A stretch of 64,000 nt of DNA from positions 140,258-204,257 of the forward strand of contig NZ_AUBM01000010.1 of NCBI RefSeq assembly GCF_000429245.1, read 5' to 3'. Under the pieces are notes generated by a model. The model was not told where the DNA came from. It was given only the letters and a program-made list of their open reading frames with translations, and made no database searches. Numbering within the stretch: the first letter of the stretch is position 1; every line of letters starts with the position of its first letter. The stretch comes from Schaalia georgiae DSM 6843 (GTDB lineage: Bacteria; Actinomycetota; Actinomycetes; Actinomycetales; Actinomycetaceae). The position numbers and the translations under genes were made by a program. Below are positions 23,101 through 30,171 of the stretch, in pieces.

Positions 23101-23199
23101 GGTCACCTCCATGCCCTTATACAAAAGGCCAAGAACTGATACAAACAGCACCATAGTGATGACAAACAGCGCAGGCATCCGGCGCTTTATGCCTCTCAC
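17173..23199 (-). CDS. fn3: Giant membrane-anchored Ig-like/fibronectin type III surface protein
   Basis: The 2,008-residue protein has a basic N-terminus and one TM helix (about 9-28), so the bulk should be outside. Residues about 35-365 have a repetitive beta-propeller-like pattern. After an acidic Glu-rich stretch (about 375-400) come about eight cadherin/Ig-like repeats, each with an NDxDPxGD-type loop, for example LANDTDPNGDPL and VLANDVDPDGDPL. Further beta domains follow, then four or five FN3 domains (about 1440-1930; one shows LTARWQAPE and YTVSVIAIDRDG). The C-terminus has four Cys. It corresponds to the FN3 protein of the PFNA cluster and is likely an adhesin or the extracellular partner of the kinase. 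GTG start with GGTGGGG 7 nt upstream. No sortase motif at the C-terminus. Confidence 0.92.
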   Translation of the reverse strand: MRGIKRRMPALFVITMVLFVSVLGLLYKGMEVTHVDVDDGGIWVIDKSKQMVGHLNYDARILDGALRTDSANFDIGQAGETVTMTDQATSTIAPINVTAVALGSATPLPSGAVATQGGDTLGVYNPAEGTFWVTSAKGPTAADLGDGAALDSGEGAGASTVAVDGTAFSLSASDGTLVTVAPKGTVQSVSKSRIKGIDPAATLAMTAVGNRPVAFDTTGNILYLPNGQAYRLTDYGIAPGAVLQQPGADADSVYLATPTGLVGVPLKGGEPSVIDTGASGSPAAPVWHMGCAYGAWSGSGAYLRSCADPSKDTNDVVDTLKSAREVVFRTNRSAIVLNDVALGSVWLPDENMVIVDNWDEVEQQLAESEEEEETTDLIDEVADPERKEQNTPPDAEDDEFGVRPGRSTLLTVLDNDSDSDGDVLTARATSTPGFGTVVSSRGGRALQITDVADSQTGSTSFTYEASDGQDTDSATVRVSVHPWSENAAPTQRVVPTVKIGQGAQIQYNVLGDWRDPDGDQFFLQDAQAPEGLSVQFAEDGTLQIRELGAGAGQKTVGLTVSDGRAQATGTLKVDVQEPGNQPPSANADFYVAREGETLTLDPLANDTDPNGDPLRLAGISAPSSVTALPDLEVGTIDFTATAHGTYQFSYTVTDGVDQKIGIIRVDVIPADESSGPIAEDDLAVLPAGGSVLVAPLGNDTDPSGGVLVVQSVDVPVNSGLEVALLDRHLLRVSAPAGIDESVSFTYTVSNGYGSATARVLVIPGSETNSSLPPVLQPDNVKVRVGDVGTASVLDNDRSPGGLSLSVEPTLNYEANPSVGTPFVTGNEVRIEAGNTPGTLSVVYSVIDSSGNTAASTVTFEVVPDSEANNPPRPKALTAWAASNQTTRIPVPLAGVDPDGDSVWLVGTDQQPTKGTAVVHDSWLEYTPAQGTSGTDVFTYVVEDRRGARGTARVRVGIAPPASLNQNPAAVPDTVLVRPGRQVSVNVLANDVDPDGDPLSLDADGLTASDPRLAPTASGDFVTITTPEAEGTYLVSYVVSDGRGGSSRGQLTAYVSANAPLKAPIARDDALSFDKLPSDGSAARVRVTENDEDPDGSVSDLVVTTSDPGVVVEGQDLLITPQASRRLVVYTVTDSDSLSNSAVVSVPGLDSTPPTVRSDSMPIEIKAGESRTLALADYTTVRPGRSARLLEGGAIASSNGIDQAAANGEGSVDVHAREGFSGSATVSLDVSDGPSGDSGALSSRLSLTFIVRPSSNQQPTLTPTPVRVGAGEEPVTQNLALAVTDPDGANPRDFTYALVSKPDSVSASVSGTVLTVSAPAGTATGSAGSIVVSVDDGSGPVQASVPVEVVSTTKPKMQVSAITRTVEAGESVTVDVASANVIGAIGPVQVVNPGPGIAAGSRASVTWSGTSVTITPDPDQAEFTYQYSITDSPGDASRTVANTITVKVNRSKPSPPVSVRAENRGGAQGVGAAGLYITNGNLYGAVVLGYRATDVNTRTVYDCGPEMPCLVSPLDPGIHSFTVVVRTNKGDSDPSAPSKPLNFGSDLSSVTGLQLDARSGSLTARWQAPERQGSGIANYEVTLTGPNGGTQVVPASQLSYTKSGLTAGVSYTVSVIAIDRDGRRSTPTTGTATPSGPPDAPHDLKAMVVGAAGNGATRFNVTWKLGAHHSSGWAKGTVSVDSQLYPVSAGATQKEVSVPSGSSATITVTVVNADGYSSAASISVSTLVKNPLPPTTPVLKPTGNAGELQVVGLAKVPGNGYEERQLTLRYGRSEAACAYGDEVADRDVIAVGASNAPVTLFFCQTATAIDATKVVSPATTATGTPKADKVPKFKVEVEADGTSIKASWNIPGGADIVKAHASIKEGGAAPQYGSPPPTSAVFSGLAPLNKYTVVVTLTNSSGAERTVEEEVWTEEDPQYIDETWEGRADCWGTECGTFRISATRANQFSQNATLTCYVYTYQDLKHKRRKVRLDAKGNWTVTGLPTSATSAGAFAGMDRHVTSCWVEDD

Positions 23200-23610
23200 A
23201 GCGCATCCCCACCTTTCATCACGTGCCGCTGGTCGGATTTCAGGCCCGTCTCCCTAGTGTCGCACGAGTCGTTACTCCATAGAGAGTTGCCAGGTAAGCG
23301 TTCCGGGCCGGGGTACACACTAATTAACACAGGGTCCCGCTGCCATTCGACGAATCCGACCACTGCCCATCATGCCGGAGCGAGCGCGCCCCCGAGACGG
23401 ACTTTCGCCCCGACCACCAGCCACAACGGGAGTGAAAGCAATCATATAATGAATTGTCTCACCATGCGGGATCCCGGGGCGCAGCGCGCGGGGCCCGGAC
23501 CCCTTGGGCACGCGGAACGAGGAAGAGGCAGGAGGAGGAATGAAGAGGATCGGGAGCCGGGCCCGGGCGCAGGGGCGGCGGCGCGAGCCGCCCCGCCGCC
23601 CGCACGTCCC
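23200..23610. other. Intergenic region upstream of the giant FN3 gene
   Basis: No convincing gene. It is more AT-rich than its surroundings (around 23315-23330 and 23430-23460). A perfect TATAAT lies on the plus strand at 23445-23450, but it points away from fn3, has no -35 and no plus-strand gene follows. The fn3 promoter must lie here on the minus strand but I could not place it. The lipoprotein terminator is at its right end. Confidence 0.6.
23572..23594 (-). terminator. Hairpin after the lipoprotein gene
   Basis: GGGGCGGC (23572-23579) pairs with GCCGCCCC (23587-23594) with a 7-nt loop, 16 nt past the stop codon. Alternative pairings in the same GGC-rich tract are possible. It would end the eccC-lipoprotein transcript. 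Confidence 0.5.
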
Positions 23611-24153
23611 TCACTTGCCCAGGGTGAACTCCCGGGTCACGTTCTTCACGTTGGCGGCCTCCGCCTCGTTCTCGATGAGCAGCGTCAGCGTGTAGCCGCT
23701 GAGGGAGCCGCCCCCGGACCCCGTCTTCGGGGCGACCGTCCACGAGGAGTAGTACTCGCAGCTGGCGTCGGTACACAGGTCGATGGAGCGGTCCCCGACC
23801 CGCCAGTTCGTGGCGTTGGACATCAGGGGGGCGATGCTCTGGTCCATGACGACCGTCTTATCGTCCTTGAGCTGGAACTTCGCGCCTTTCGCCGAGGGGT
23901 CGTCGAGGACCAGTTCGGCGCCGACCACGGCATTGACCTGGTTCGCCTCGGTGAGGATCTTCTGCTTGTCCGCCTCCGACGCCTGGTCCATGCGGCTCTG
24001 GTAGTCCGCCTTCGTCCCGGCGCCGAGGTTCTCGAGCTGGTCGAGGGGCTTGCCGGAGGAGACGCCCCCGCCGAGCTGCGCGCACGCCGCCAGGGCGCAG
24101 GCCGCCGCGACGGCCGCGAGCGCGCCCCCCATCCGCTTCACGTGAGTCCCCAT
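23611..24153 (-). CDS. Small lipoprotein downstream of eccC, function unknown
   Basis: The 180-residue protein has a lipoprotein signal: MGTHVKRMGG, a hydrophobic Ala-rich stretch and the lipobox ALAAC with Cys24. The rest is a soluble domain with two Cys (LCTDASCEYY) and a C-terminal beta-strand pattern (YTLTLLIENEAE). I do not recognise the family. It lies 63 nt downstream of eccC on the same strand, so it is probably co-transcribed and acts outside the membrane near the ESX channel (inferred). ATG at 24153 with GAAAGGGTGG upstream. Confidence 0.75.
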   Translation of the reverse strand: MGTHVKRMGGALAAVAAACALAACAQLGGGVSSGKPLDQLENLGAGTKADYQSRMDQASEADKQKILTEANQVNAVVGAELVLDDPSAKGAKFQLKDDKTVVMDQSIAPLMSNATNWRVGDRSIDLCTDASCEYYSSWTVAPKTGSGGGSLSGYTLTLLIENEAEAANVKNVTREFTLGK

Positions 24154-24216
24154 CTTGCCACCCTTTCGTTGATCGGTTCCACTGAGGATTCTACAGACTC
24201 CGCATCCTTTCCGGTA

Positions 24217-27200
24217 TTACTCCGACTGCGGCTGCCATGCTATCTGCGCTCGGAAGAGGCCGGAGTTGCGCGCGACGACCTGCGCGCGCCCCGGCCGCGA
24301 CTGCACGGCCTTCACGCGCCCGATGACCGCCCCGTCGTCGGGGCTGCCCGACAGGATCAGCCCTGTCCCGCCCAGCTCGCGGAGCTTGGTGACGAACCTG
24401 TCGCTCATGATGCCACTGCCCGTGCGGCGGGCCAGCACCATGTGCAGGCCGACGTCCCTGGCCTGGGCGAGCAGCGGGTCGAGGGGCTGCAGCATATTGC
24501 TCATGCCGCTGGACAGCATCTCCGCGTCGTCGACGAGCACCCAGACCTCGGGGCCGGACCACCACGAGCGCTCGCGCAGCTGGGCGACGGTCACGTCCTT
24601 GCCCGGGGCGCGCTTCTTCGTGATCGCGCCCGCGATCGCGCGGAGCTCCCCCTCGATGTCGTCGTTGAGGGACAGGTACGCCAGCAGGAACTCCTCGGGG
24701 ATCTCGCCCAGCAGGGAGCGCCGGGGGTCGACGATCACCAGTTTCGCCGTTTCGGGCGTGTTGGTCCGCATGATCTCGTGCGCCATCAGGCGGATGAACG
24801 CGCTCCGCCCCGATTCGCCGTCGCCGACGGCGAAGATGTGCTGGTCCTTGAGGGGGTCGAAGACCAGCGGGCCGAGGCGCCGCTCCTCGACGCCCAGCAC
24901 CAGGCACTTGTCGTGCAGCGGGACCGCGGGCTTCTCCAGGGGCGCCTCCTCGACGACCTCCCCTTCGGGGGCCGCCGCCCGCGCGGCTGCCGCCTCCTCG
25001 GCGAGGACGCGGGCGTACTCGGCCTCCAGCTCGGCCATCGGGCGGCTGAGCTCGGGGATGGCCGCCAGCAGTTCGCGCACCCCGACCCTCTCGGGCAGCA
25101 GCCGCAGCCGGGGGGCGTGCATGCCCCTCGCGGCCGCTTTGATCGTGGTGATCGACTTGCGAACGCCCTCGCTGAGGGTGCCGGGGTCGCGCTCCCCGTC
25201 GATGCGCGGCAGGGTCAGCAGCATCTGATGGGCGTCCATGTCCAGGCCGCGGCCGGGGCGGTCGACGGGCACGTTCTTCTTGGCCTGGCGGTCGATGATC
25301 GAGGCGGACTCGTCGTCGACGCGCAATTCGATCTTCGTCCCGAACAGGGGCTGGATGTCCATGCGCAGGTCCAGCCAGCGGCCGGCGGCGACGACCAGGT
25401 GGACACCGAAGTTCAGCGCGCGCTCCATCATGCGGCCCACGCGCCTGTCCTCGCCGTCGTACTCCTCCTTGAAGGTGGCCCACCCGTCCAGGATGAGGAA
25501 CACGTCGCCGTAGCCGTCGTCCGCCTCGCCGGCGGCGCGCATGCGGCGGTAGTCGCTCATCGTGTCGATGCCGTTCTTGCGGAAGTACGCCTCGCGGTCG
25601 GCCAGGATCGCTTCGATCTCGGCCAGCATTCGGGTGGCGCGCTCGTTGTCACCGCGCGCCGCGATGCCCGCGATGTGCGGCAGGTTGCGCATGGAGGAGA
25701 AGGTGCCGCCGAAGTCGAGGACGTAGAACTGCACCTCCAGCGGGGAGGCGGTGAGGGCCAGGGACATGACGAGGCTCCGCAGCGCCGTGGACTTGCCGGT
25801 CATGGGGCTGCCGACCACGATGCCGTGGCCCTTGGCGCCGGAGAAGTCGTACTCGAGCGGCTCCTGCTTCTGCTGCCGCGGCAAGTCGACGGTGCCCATC
25901 GGGATGCGCAGCGGGCCCTTGCCCCGCCACGAGGGGGAGATGAGTCCGAGGCGGGGGTCCTCGGCGAGGTCCCCGAAGAGCATGTCCAAGGTGGGGGGCG
26001 TGTCCAGGGGCTCCAGCCAGATCTTGTGCGCCGCCAGCCCGTGCCCCTCCATGCGCTCGACGGCGATGTCGAGCTGGCTCATATCGGCGTACTGGGAGAA
26101 GTCGGGCGCGGCCTCCTCGGCCTGCGGGACGGGCGCGGCGCCGGGCGCCGGTGCCGTGCCCGGCGCGGGCGAGGCCATCTGCCCGCCTTGGCTGGCCTGC
26201 TGGGCGTGGTGGGGGGCGGGCAGGGCGACCCTCTCGATGACGACCGCGTCGTCGGTGTCGACCCGGTCGACGGAGAAGGGGAGGATGTGGCGCTCCTGCT
26301 CGTCCTCGGGCGCCTCGGCGTCCACGGCCTTCACGGCGTCGCGCGGGGGCGCGGCCACGTACGAGGCGCGGAAGCGGACCATCTCCTCGCCGCCCGCCAG
26401 CAGGTACCCGGAACCGGGCAGCGGCGGCAGTTTGAAGGCGGCGTCGGAGCCGATGATGGAACGGGACTCGGCCGCGGAGAAGGTCTTCAGGCCGATCCGG
26501 TACGAGATGTGCGACATGAGGTCGCCGGCCTTCGTGTCGATGCGCTGCGAGGCGAAGAGCAGGTGGACGGACAGCGAACGGCCCAGGCGGCCGATGGCCT
26601 CGAAGACCTTGATGAAGTCCGCGTGGGCGACCAGCAGCTCTGAGAACTCGTCGATGATGACGAAGAGGGCGGGCAGGGGCGGGCCGTCGTGCTTGCCGGC
26701 GCGGCGGGCGTTCTCGTACTCCTCGACCTTGGCGAAGTTGCCGGCGGCGCGCAGCAGCTCCTGGCGCCTGCTCATCTCGCCCTGGAGGGCCTCCTCCATG
26801 CGGGCGACCAGGAAGGACTCCTCCTCCAGGTTGGAGATCATGGCGGAGACGTGGGGCAGGGTGTCCATGCCCGCGAAGGTCGCGCCGCCCTTGAAGTCGA
26901 CGAGGACGAAGTTGAGCTGGATGGGGTCGTGGGTGAGGGCCATGGCCAGGACCATGGTGCGCAGCACCTCCGATTTGCCCGAGCCGGTGGCGCCGATGAG
27001 CATCCCGTGGGGGCCCATGCCGTTCTTCGCGGACTCCTTGATGTCGATGATGATGGGGTTCCCGGACTCGGTGAGGCCGAAGGGGACGCGCAGGTACTCG
27101 CGGCCCTTGCGGTGGCGCCAGCGCTTGTCGGGGTCGAAGAGGCGCACGTCCCCCAGGCCCAGCAGGTCCATGAGGTCCGAGGACGCCTTCTTCTCCGACT

Positions 27201-28488
27201 TGTTCGTGATCGCCTGGGCCATCCCCTCGGTGAAACGGGTGAGGCGGCGGGCGACAGCGGTCGCCTCGGCGATGCCCATCTGGTCCGGGCGGTACATGAC
27301 GGGGGTGACGTCCTGCTGCACCACCTGCCCCAGCGGCATCACCTCGGCGGTGCGCTTGCCGTCGACGACCTTGTCGCCCTTGCCCCGGCGCAGGATGAGC
27401 CGCAGGGTGGACGGATCCTCCAGGTCCTCCCACGTCGTCCTGATGACGACCCGGGTGAGGCTCTCCATCCCCTTCTCGGACATGGGGATCCAGTTCGACG
27501 GGTACTCGGCGCCGTCGACGACCAGCAGGATGTGGGGGCGCGGCCCGTGGCCGGCGCTCTCCTGGCGGAACTCGCCGCGGGTCTCGACGCCGGGGCCCAT
27601 GAGCTCGTCGAGCTCCTCAGCGCTGGTGGAGACCATCCGGGCCGGGCCGACGGCGTCCTCGACGTCCTCCGAACGGCAGTGGGGCAACCACTTCACCCAG
27701 TCCCACATGCCGATGGTCTCCTCGCCCGCTAGGACCGCGATACGCAGGTCCGCGGGGGGGACCATGACGGCCAGGTGGGCGATCATGGCGCGCAGTTGAG
27801 CCTCGGTGAGGGCGCGGGGGCCGCACAGCTCGACGGTGAGGAACTGGTCGAGGTAGGTCGCGAAGGGCGCCAGCCCCAGGTTGGACTGGACGTCGACGAA
27901 ACGCGCGACGGCGGACTGGCAGACGACGTCCGGGTTCGCCAGGACGCCGAGCTCGGGGGCCTTGAGGGTCTTCGAGAGCTTCTGCTGGGCCAGCCCGAGG
28001 CGGACGTTGAGCAGCCCGACGTTCTTGGTGCGCCGCTCCCACACGCGGGCGCCCGACTCGGCCAGCAGGACCAGGGAGTCGGGCTCGGGCAGGGTGTACT
28101 GCAGGTACTGGTAGTGCTGCTTGGCCAGGTCGCGCACGAGGCGGCGCGTGTCTGCCAGGTAGGCCAGGTACTCGCCGCGCATGTCGGCGACCTTGGTGCG
28201 GTAGGCGCTCACCTGGCGGTACATCTGCGTGCCGACCATGGCGACCATGGCGAAGACCATCGCCCCCGCCATGAAGAGCATCCGGGGGTTGTTCGACTGG
28301 GAGAGGGCCATGAAGGCCATCATGCCGACGGATCCGAGCATGGGGACGACGGAGGTGAGCAGGTTGGAGGCGTTGGGCGGCTCCTCCCGGTCGGGAGGGG
28401 GCTCGAGGGCGAGCTCGCCCTGCGGCCGTGTGGGGATGTTCTCCTCCACCGGCTCGGGCTCTTTCTTCTTCCTCGCCAGTCTGGCCAT
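24217..28488 (-). CDS. eccC: ESX type VII secretion ATPase EccC
   Basis: The 1,423-residue protein is a full-length EccC: N-terminal tail, two TM helices (about 48-90), a stalk region, then three FtsK/SpoIIIE ATPase domains. Domain 1 has Walker A GATGSGKSE (about 493-501) and Walker B FVIIDEFSELL (about 608-618). Domain 2 has GSPMTGKST (about 889-897) and FLILDGW. Domain 3 has GDGESGRS (about 1217-1224), where the Walker Lys is Arg, and VLVDDAE. It powers substrate export and, as in mycobacteria, domain 3 probably binds the WXG100 C-terminal signal. It is divergent from eccD, with 180 bp between. Confidence 0.97.
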   Translation of the reverse strand: MARLARKKKEPEPVEENIPTRPQGELALEPPPDREEPPNASNLLTSVVPMLGSVGMMAFMALSQSNNPRMLFMAGAMVFAMVAMVGTQMYRQVSAYRTKVADMRGEYLAYLADTRRLVRDLAKQHYQYLQYTLPEPDSLVLLAESGARVWERRTKNVGLLNVRLGLAQQKLSKTLKAPELGVLANPDVVCQSAVARFVDVQSNLGLAPFATYLDQFLTVELCGPRALTEAQLRAMIAHLAVMVPPADLRIAVLAGEETIGMWDWVKWLPHCRSEDVEDAVGPARMVSTSAEELDELMGPGVETRGEFRQESAGHGPRPHILLVVDGAEYPSNWIPMSEKGMESLTRVVIRTTWEDLEDPSTLRLILRRGKGDKVVDGKRTAEVMPLGQVVQQDVTPVMYRPDQMGIAEATAVARRLTRFTEGMAQAITNKSEKKASSDLMDLLGLGDVRLFDPDKRWRHRKGREYLRVPFGLTESGNPIIIDIKESAKNGMGPHGMLIGATGSGKSEVLRTMVLAMALTHDPIQLNFVLVDFKGGATFAGMDTLPHVSAMISNLEEESFLVARMEEALQGEMSRRQELLRAAGNFAKVEEYENARRAGKHDGPPLPALFVIIDEFSELLVAHADFIKVFEAIGRLGRSLSVHLLFASQRIDTKAGDLMSHISYRIGLKTFSAAESRSIIGSDAAFKLPPLPGSGYLLAGGEEMVRFRASYVAAPPRDAVKAVDAEAPEDEQERHILPFSVDRVDTDDAVVIERVALPAPHHAQQASQGGQMASPAPGTAPAPGAAPVPQAEEAAPDFSQYADMSQLDIAVERMEGHGLAAHKIWLEPLDTPPTLDMLFGDLAEDPRLGLISPSWRGKGPLRIPMGTVDLPRQQKQEPLEYDFSGAKGHGIVVGSPMTGKSTALRSLVMSLALTASPLEVQFYVLDFGGTFSSMRNLPHIAGIAARGDNERATRMLAEIEAILADREAYFRKNGIDTMSDYRRMRAAGEADDGYGDVFLILDGWATFKEEYDGEDRRVGRMMERALNFGVHLVVAAGRWLDLRMDIQPLFGTKIELRVDDESASIIDRQAKKNVPVDRPGRGLDMDAHQMLLTLPRIDGERDPGTLSEGVRKSITTIKAAARGMHAPRLRLLPERVGVRELLAAIPELSRPMAELEAEYARVLAEEAAAARAAAPEGEVVEEAPLEKPAVPLHDKCLVLGVEERRLGPLVFDPLKDQHIFAVGDGESGRSAFIRLMAHEIMRTNTPETAKLVIVDPRRSLLGEIPEEFLLAYLSLNDDIEGELRAIAGAITKKRAPGKDVTVAQLRERSWWSGPEVWVLVDDAEMLSSGMSNMLQPLDPLLAQARDVGLHMVLARRTGSGIMSDRFVTKLRELGGTGLILSGSPDDGAVIGRVKAVQSRPGRAQVVARNSGLFRAQIAWQPQSE

Positions 28489-28519
28489 GTCTCCTCCGAA
28501 TGCCCTTTTTTACCGGTTG

Positions 28520-28525
28520 ATTATA
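28520..28525 (-). promoter_or_regulatory. Consensus -10 box upstream of eccC
   Basis: TATAAT on the minus strand, 31 nt upstream of the eccC ATG. No recognisable -35 at 16-18 nt (the region is GC-rich), so it may need an activator. It lies in the 180-bp divergent eccC/eccD spacer. Confidence 0.4.
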
Positions 28526-28668
28526 CCCGCCCGAGCCGTGGGGCCCCTGCGGCCCCAGTGGGAGGACTGGGGCACGGGCCGCACTGGCACACGCCGCCGC
28601 ACACGTGAAAGAATACACGCAGCGGCGAATCCTAACCGTATGTCATGAAGGACAGGAGAAGAGGAGAC

Positions 28669-30054
28669 GTGTCAGATCTGCTGGTTCCCTTCACGCTCCG
28701 CCTGCCGGACGCCTCCTTGCGCGATTGCGCGGCCGCCCAGGGGACCCCGTTGTCCGAGGCGCTCCACTCGGTGGGCGTGGATCCGGCGTGGGTCCACCTG
28801 TGCCGGGTCTCCGGCTCGGAGGTGAAGCCCACGGACCGCGTGGGCTTCGAGGTGGCGGCGGGCGACGTCATCATGTTCGTCGCGGATCCCTCCGCGATGC
28901 TCTCCCACGGGGGCTGGCCCTTCCGCGACCCCCGGGCCTCCTCCGAGGAGGAGGCGGAGCGCTCCGCCCGCGCGCGCGCGGTGTCCGCGGGGACCCTGGT
29001 GGGTTCCGCACTGGCGGTGGTGCTCGTCGAGGTCTTCGTCCTGGCGAGCCCCTTCGTGTGGGGGTGGCAGCCCGATGTCTTCTCCCGTTTGGGCGTGGGG
29101 GCGCTGAGCGTTTTCTACTCCCTGGCCCTGGGGTACATCGCCCCGACGTGGGCCAGGACGGAGTCCGTGGCGGTGGCCAGCCTGGTGTTCGCCCTGGCGT
29201 GCCTGCAGATCGTTCCGGCGGACAACCCGGTGGGCTCCGCCGTCGCCCCCATAATCGTGACGTGGGGCGGTTTGCTGTACTGCCTGACCTACGGAGTGCG
29301 GCGCGTGGAGGGTGTGGACGACGCCGTCTCGGTCCCCCGGGCCGCGTGGGCGGTGGCCACCGCGTGCTCCACCCTCATGATCCTGGGGAACTCCCTGGTG
29401 GCCCGTCCGGCGTTCCTGGCGGTCGCCGTGGGGGCCGTGCTCGTGTGGCTCTCTCCCCAGTTGACGGTGCGGGCCGGGTCCTTCGTCCTCATCGACATCC
29501 GCGAGGTGATGACCGTCGCGCTGCCGGGGCGCCAGCAGGAGCCGCCGAAGCCGAAGGCCATGAACGTGCGCGCCTCGCAGGACGCGTACACGTCGGCGCG
29601 GGTGCGCTCCCACGTGGTCGTCGCCCTGGCGTGCGTGCTGTGCGTGCTGGGCGGCCTGGGGTCGGGGGCGTACCTGGGAACGCAGGAATGGCACGGGCGC
29701 GCCGCCCTGGCGACTGTGGTGGGCGGCGCCCTGACCCTGGCCCTCGCGGCGCGCGGGCAGCGCGGTGCCACCCGGACGCTCCTGACCGTCGCCTCGGCCG
29801 CCTTGGTCTCGGCCGTCGCGGCCTCAGCAGGTGTGGCGGCGGGCATCCCCGGGGGTTCGGCGGTCCTGCTGTCCTGCTCGGCGTTCCTGCTGGTGGCGCT
29901 CTTCCCCGTGCGCGACGGGCGCGCTAAGAAGCCGGCGCCCTCGCCCCTGGCAGGGCGGATGCTCGATATCGTCCAAGCGTTCACCATGATTGTGGTGCTG
30001 CCGGCGTCGGTGTACGCGTCGGGGCTCTTCGACGCGATCCGCCAGGCGGTCTGA
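28669..30054 (+). CDS. eccD: ESX membrane channel protein EccD (copy 1)
   Basis: The 461-residue protein has an N-terminal ubiquitin-like domain (about 1-85) followed by 11 predicted TM helices (first at about 103-125, last at about 435-455). A cytoplasmic loop after the sixth helix contains GRQQEPPKPKAMN. This is the exact EccD architecture; EccD dimers line the ESX pore complex. I chose GTG 28669 (VSDLLVPFTLRL) because AGGAG lies 10 nt upstream. ATG 28645 adds 8 basic residues but has no ribosome binding site. A second, different EccD is encoded at 37835-39205. Confidence 0.88.
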   Translation: MSDLLVPFTLRLPDASLRDCAAAQGTPLSEALHSVGVDPAWVHLCRVSGSEVKPTDRVGFEVAAGDVIMFVADPSAMLSHGGWPFRDPRASSEEEAERSARARAVSAGTLVGSALAVVLVEVFVLASPFVWGWQPDVFSRLGVGALSVFYSLALGYIAPTWARTESVAVASLVFALACLQIVPADNPVGSAVAPIIVTWGGLLYCLTYGVRRVEGVDDAVSVPRAAWAVATACSTLMILGNSLVARPAFLAVAVGAVLVWLSPQLTVRAGSFVLIDIREVMTVALPGRQQEPPKPKAMNVRASQDAYTSARVRSHVVVALACVLCVLGGLGSGAYLGTQEWHGRAALATVVGGALTLALAARGQRGATRTLLTVASAALVSAVAASAGVAAGIPGGSAVLLSCSAFLLVALFPVRDGRAKKPAPSPLAGRMLDIVQAFTMIVVLPASVYASGLFDAIRQAV

Positions 30055-30079
30055 GGCCCCCGCCGCGTCCCTTCTTAGA

Positions 30080-30124
30080 GCACGCGGTGTCGCCCGCGCG
30101 AGCAGATGCCGGGAAACCGCGTGC
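30080..30124. terminator. Inverted repeat between convergent eccD and propeller genes
   Basis: GCACGCGGT (30080-30088) is the perfect complement of ACCGCGTGC (30116-30124), separated by 27 nt of GC-rich sequence that can also fold. It lies between two convergent genes, so it may act as a bidirectional terminator. Confidence 0.35.
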
Positions 30125-30171
30125 GCGCGTCGCCGACGTGGGGACGGAGGGCGGCGGGATTCCCGGGCCCT

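Noticed and set aside
23445..23450. Perfect TATAAT on the plus strand
   Set aside because: No -35 partner and no plus-strand gene follows; adjacent genes are on the minus strand. It could start an antisense RNA, but nothing supports that.
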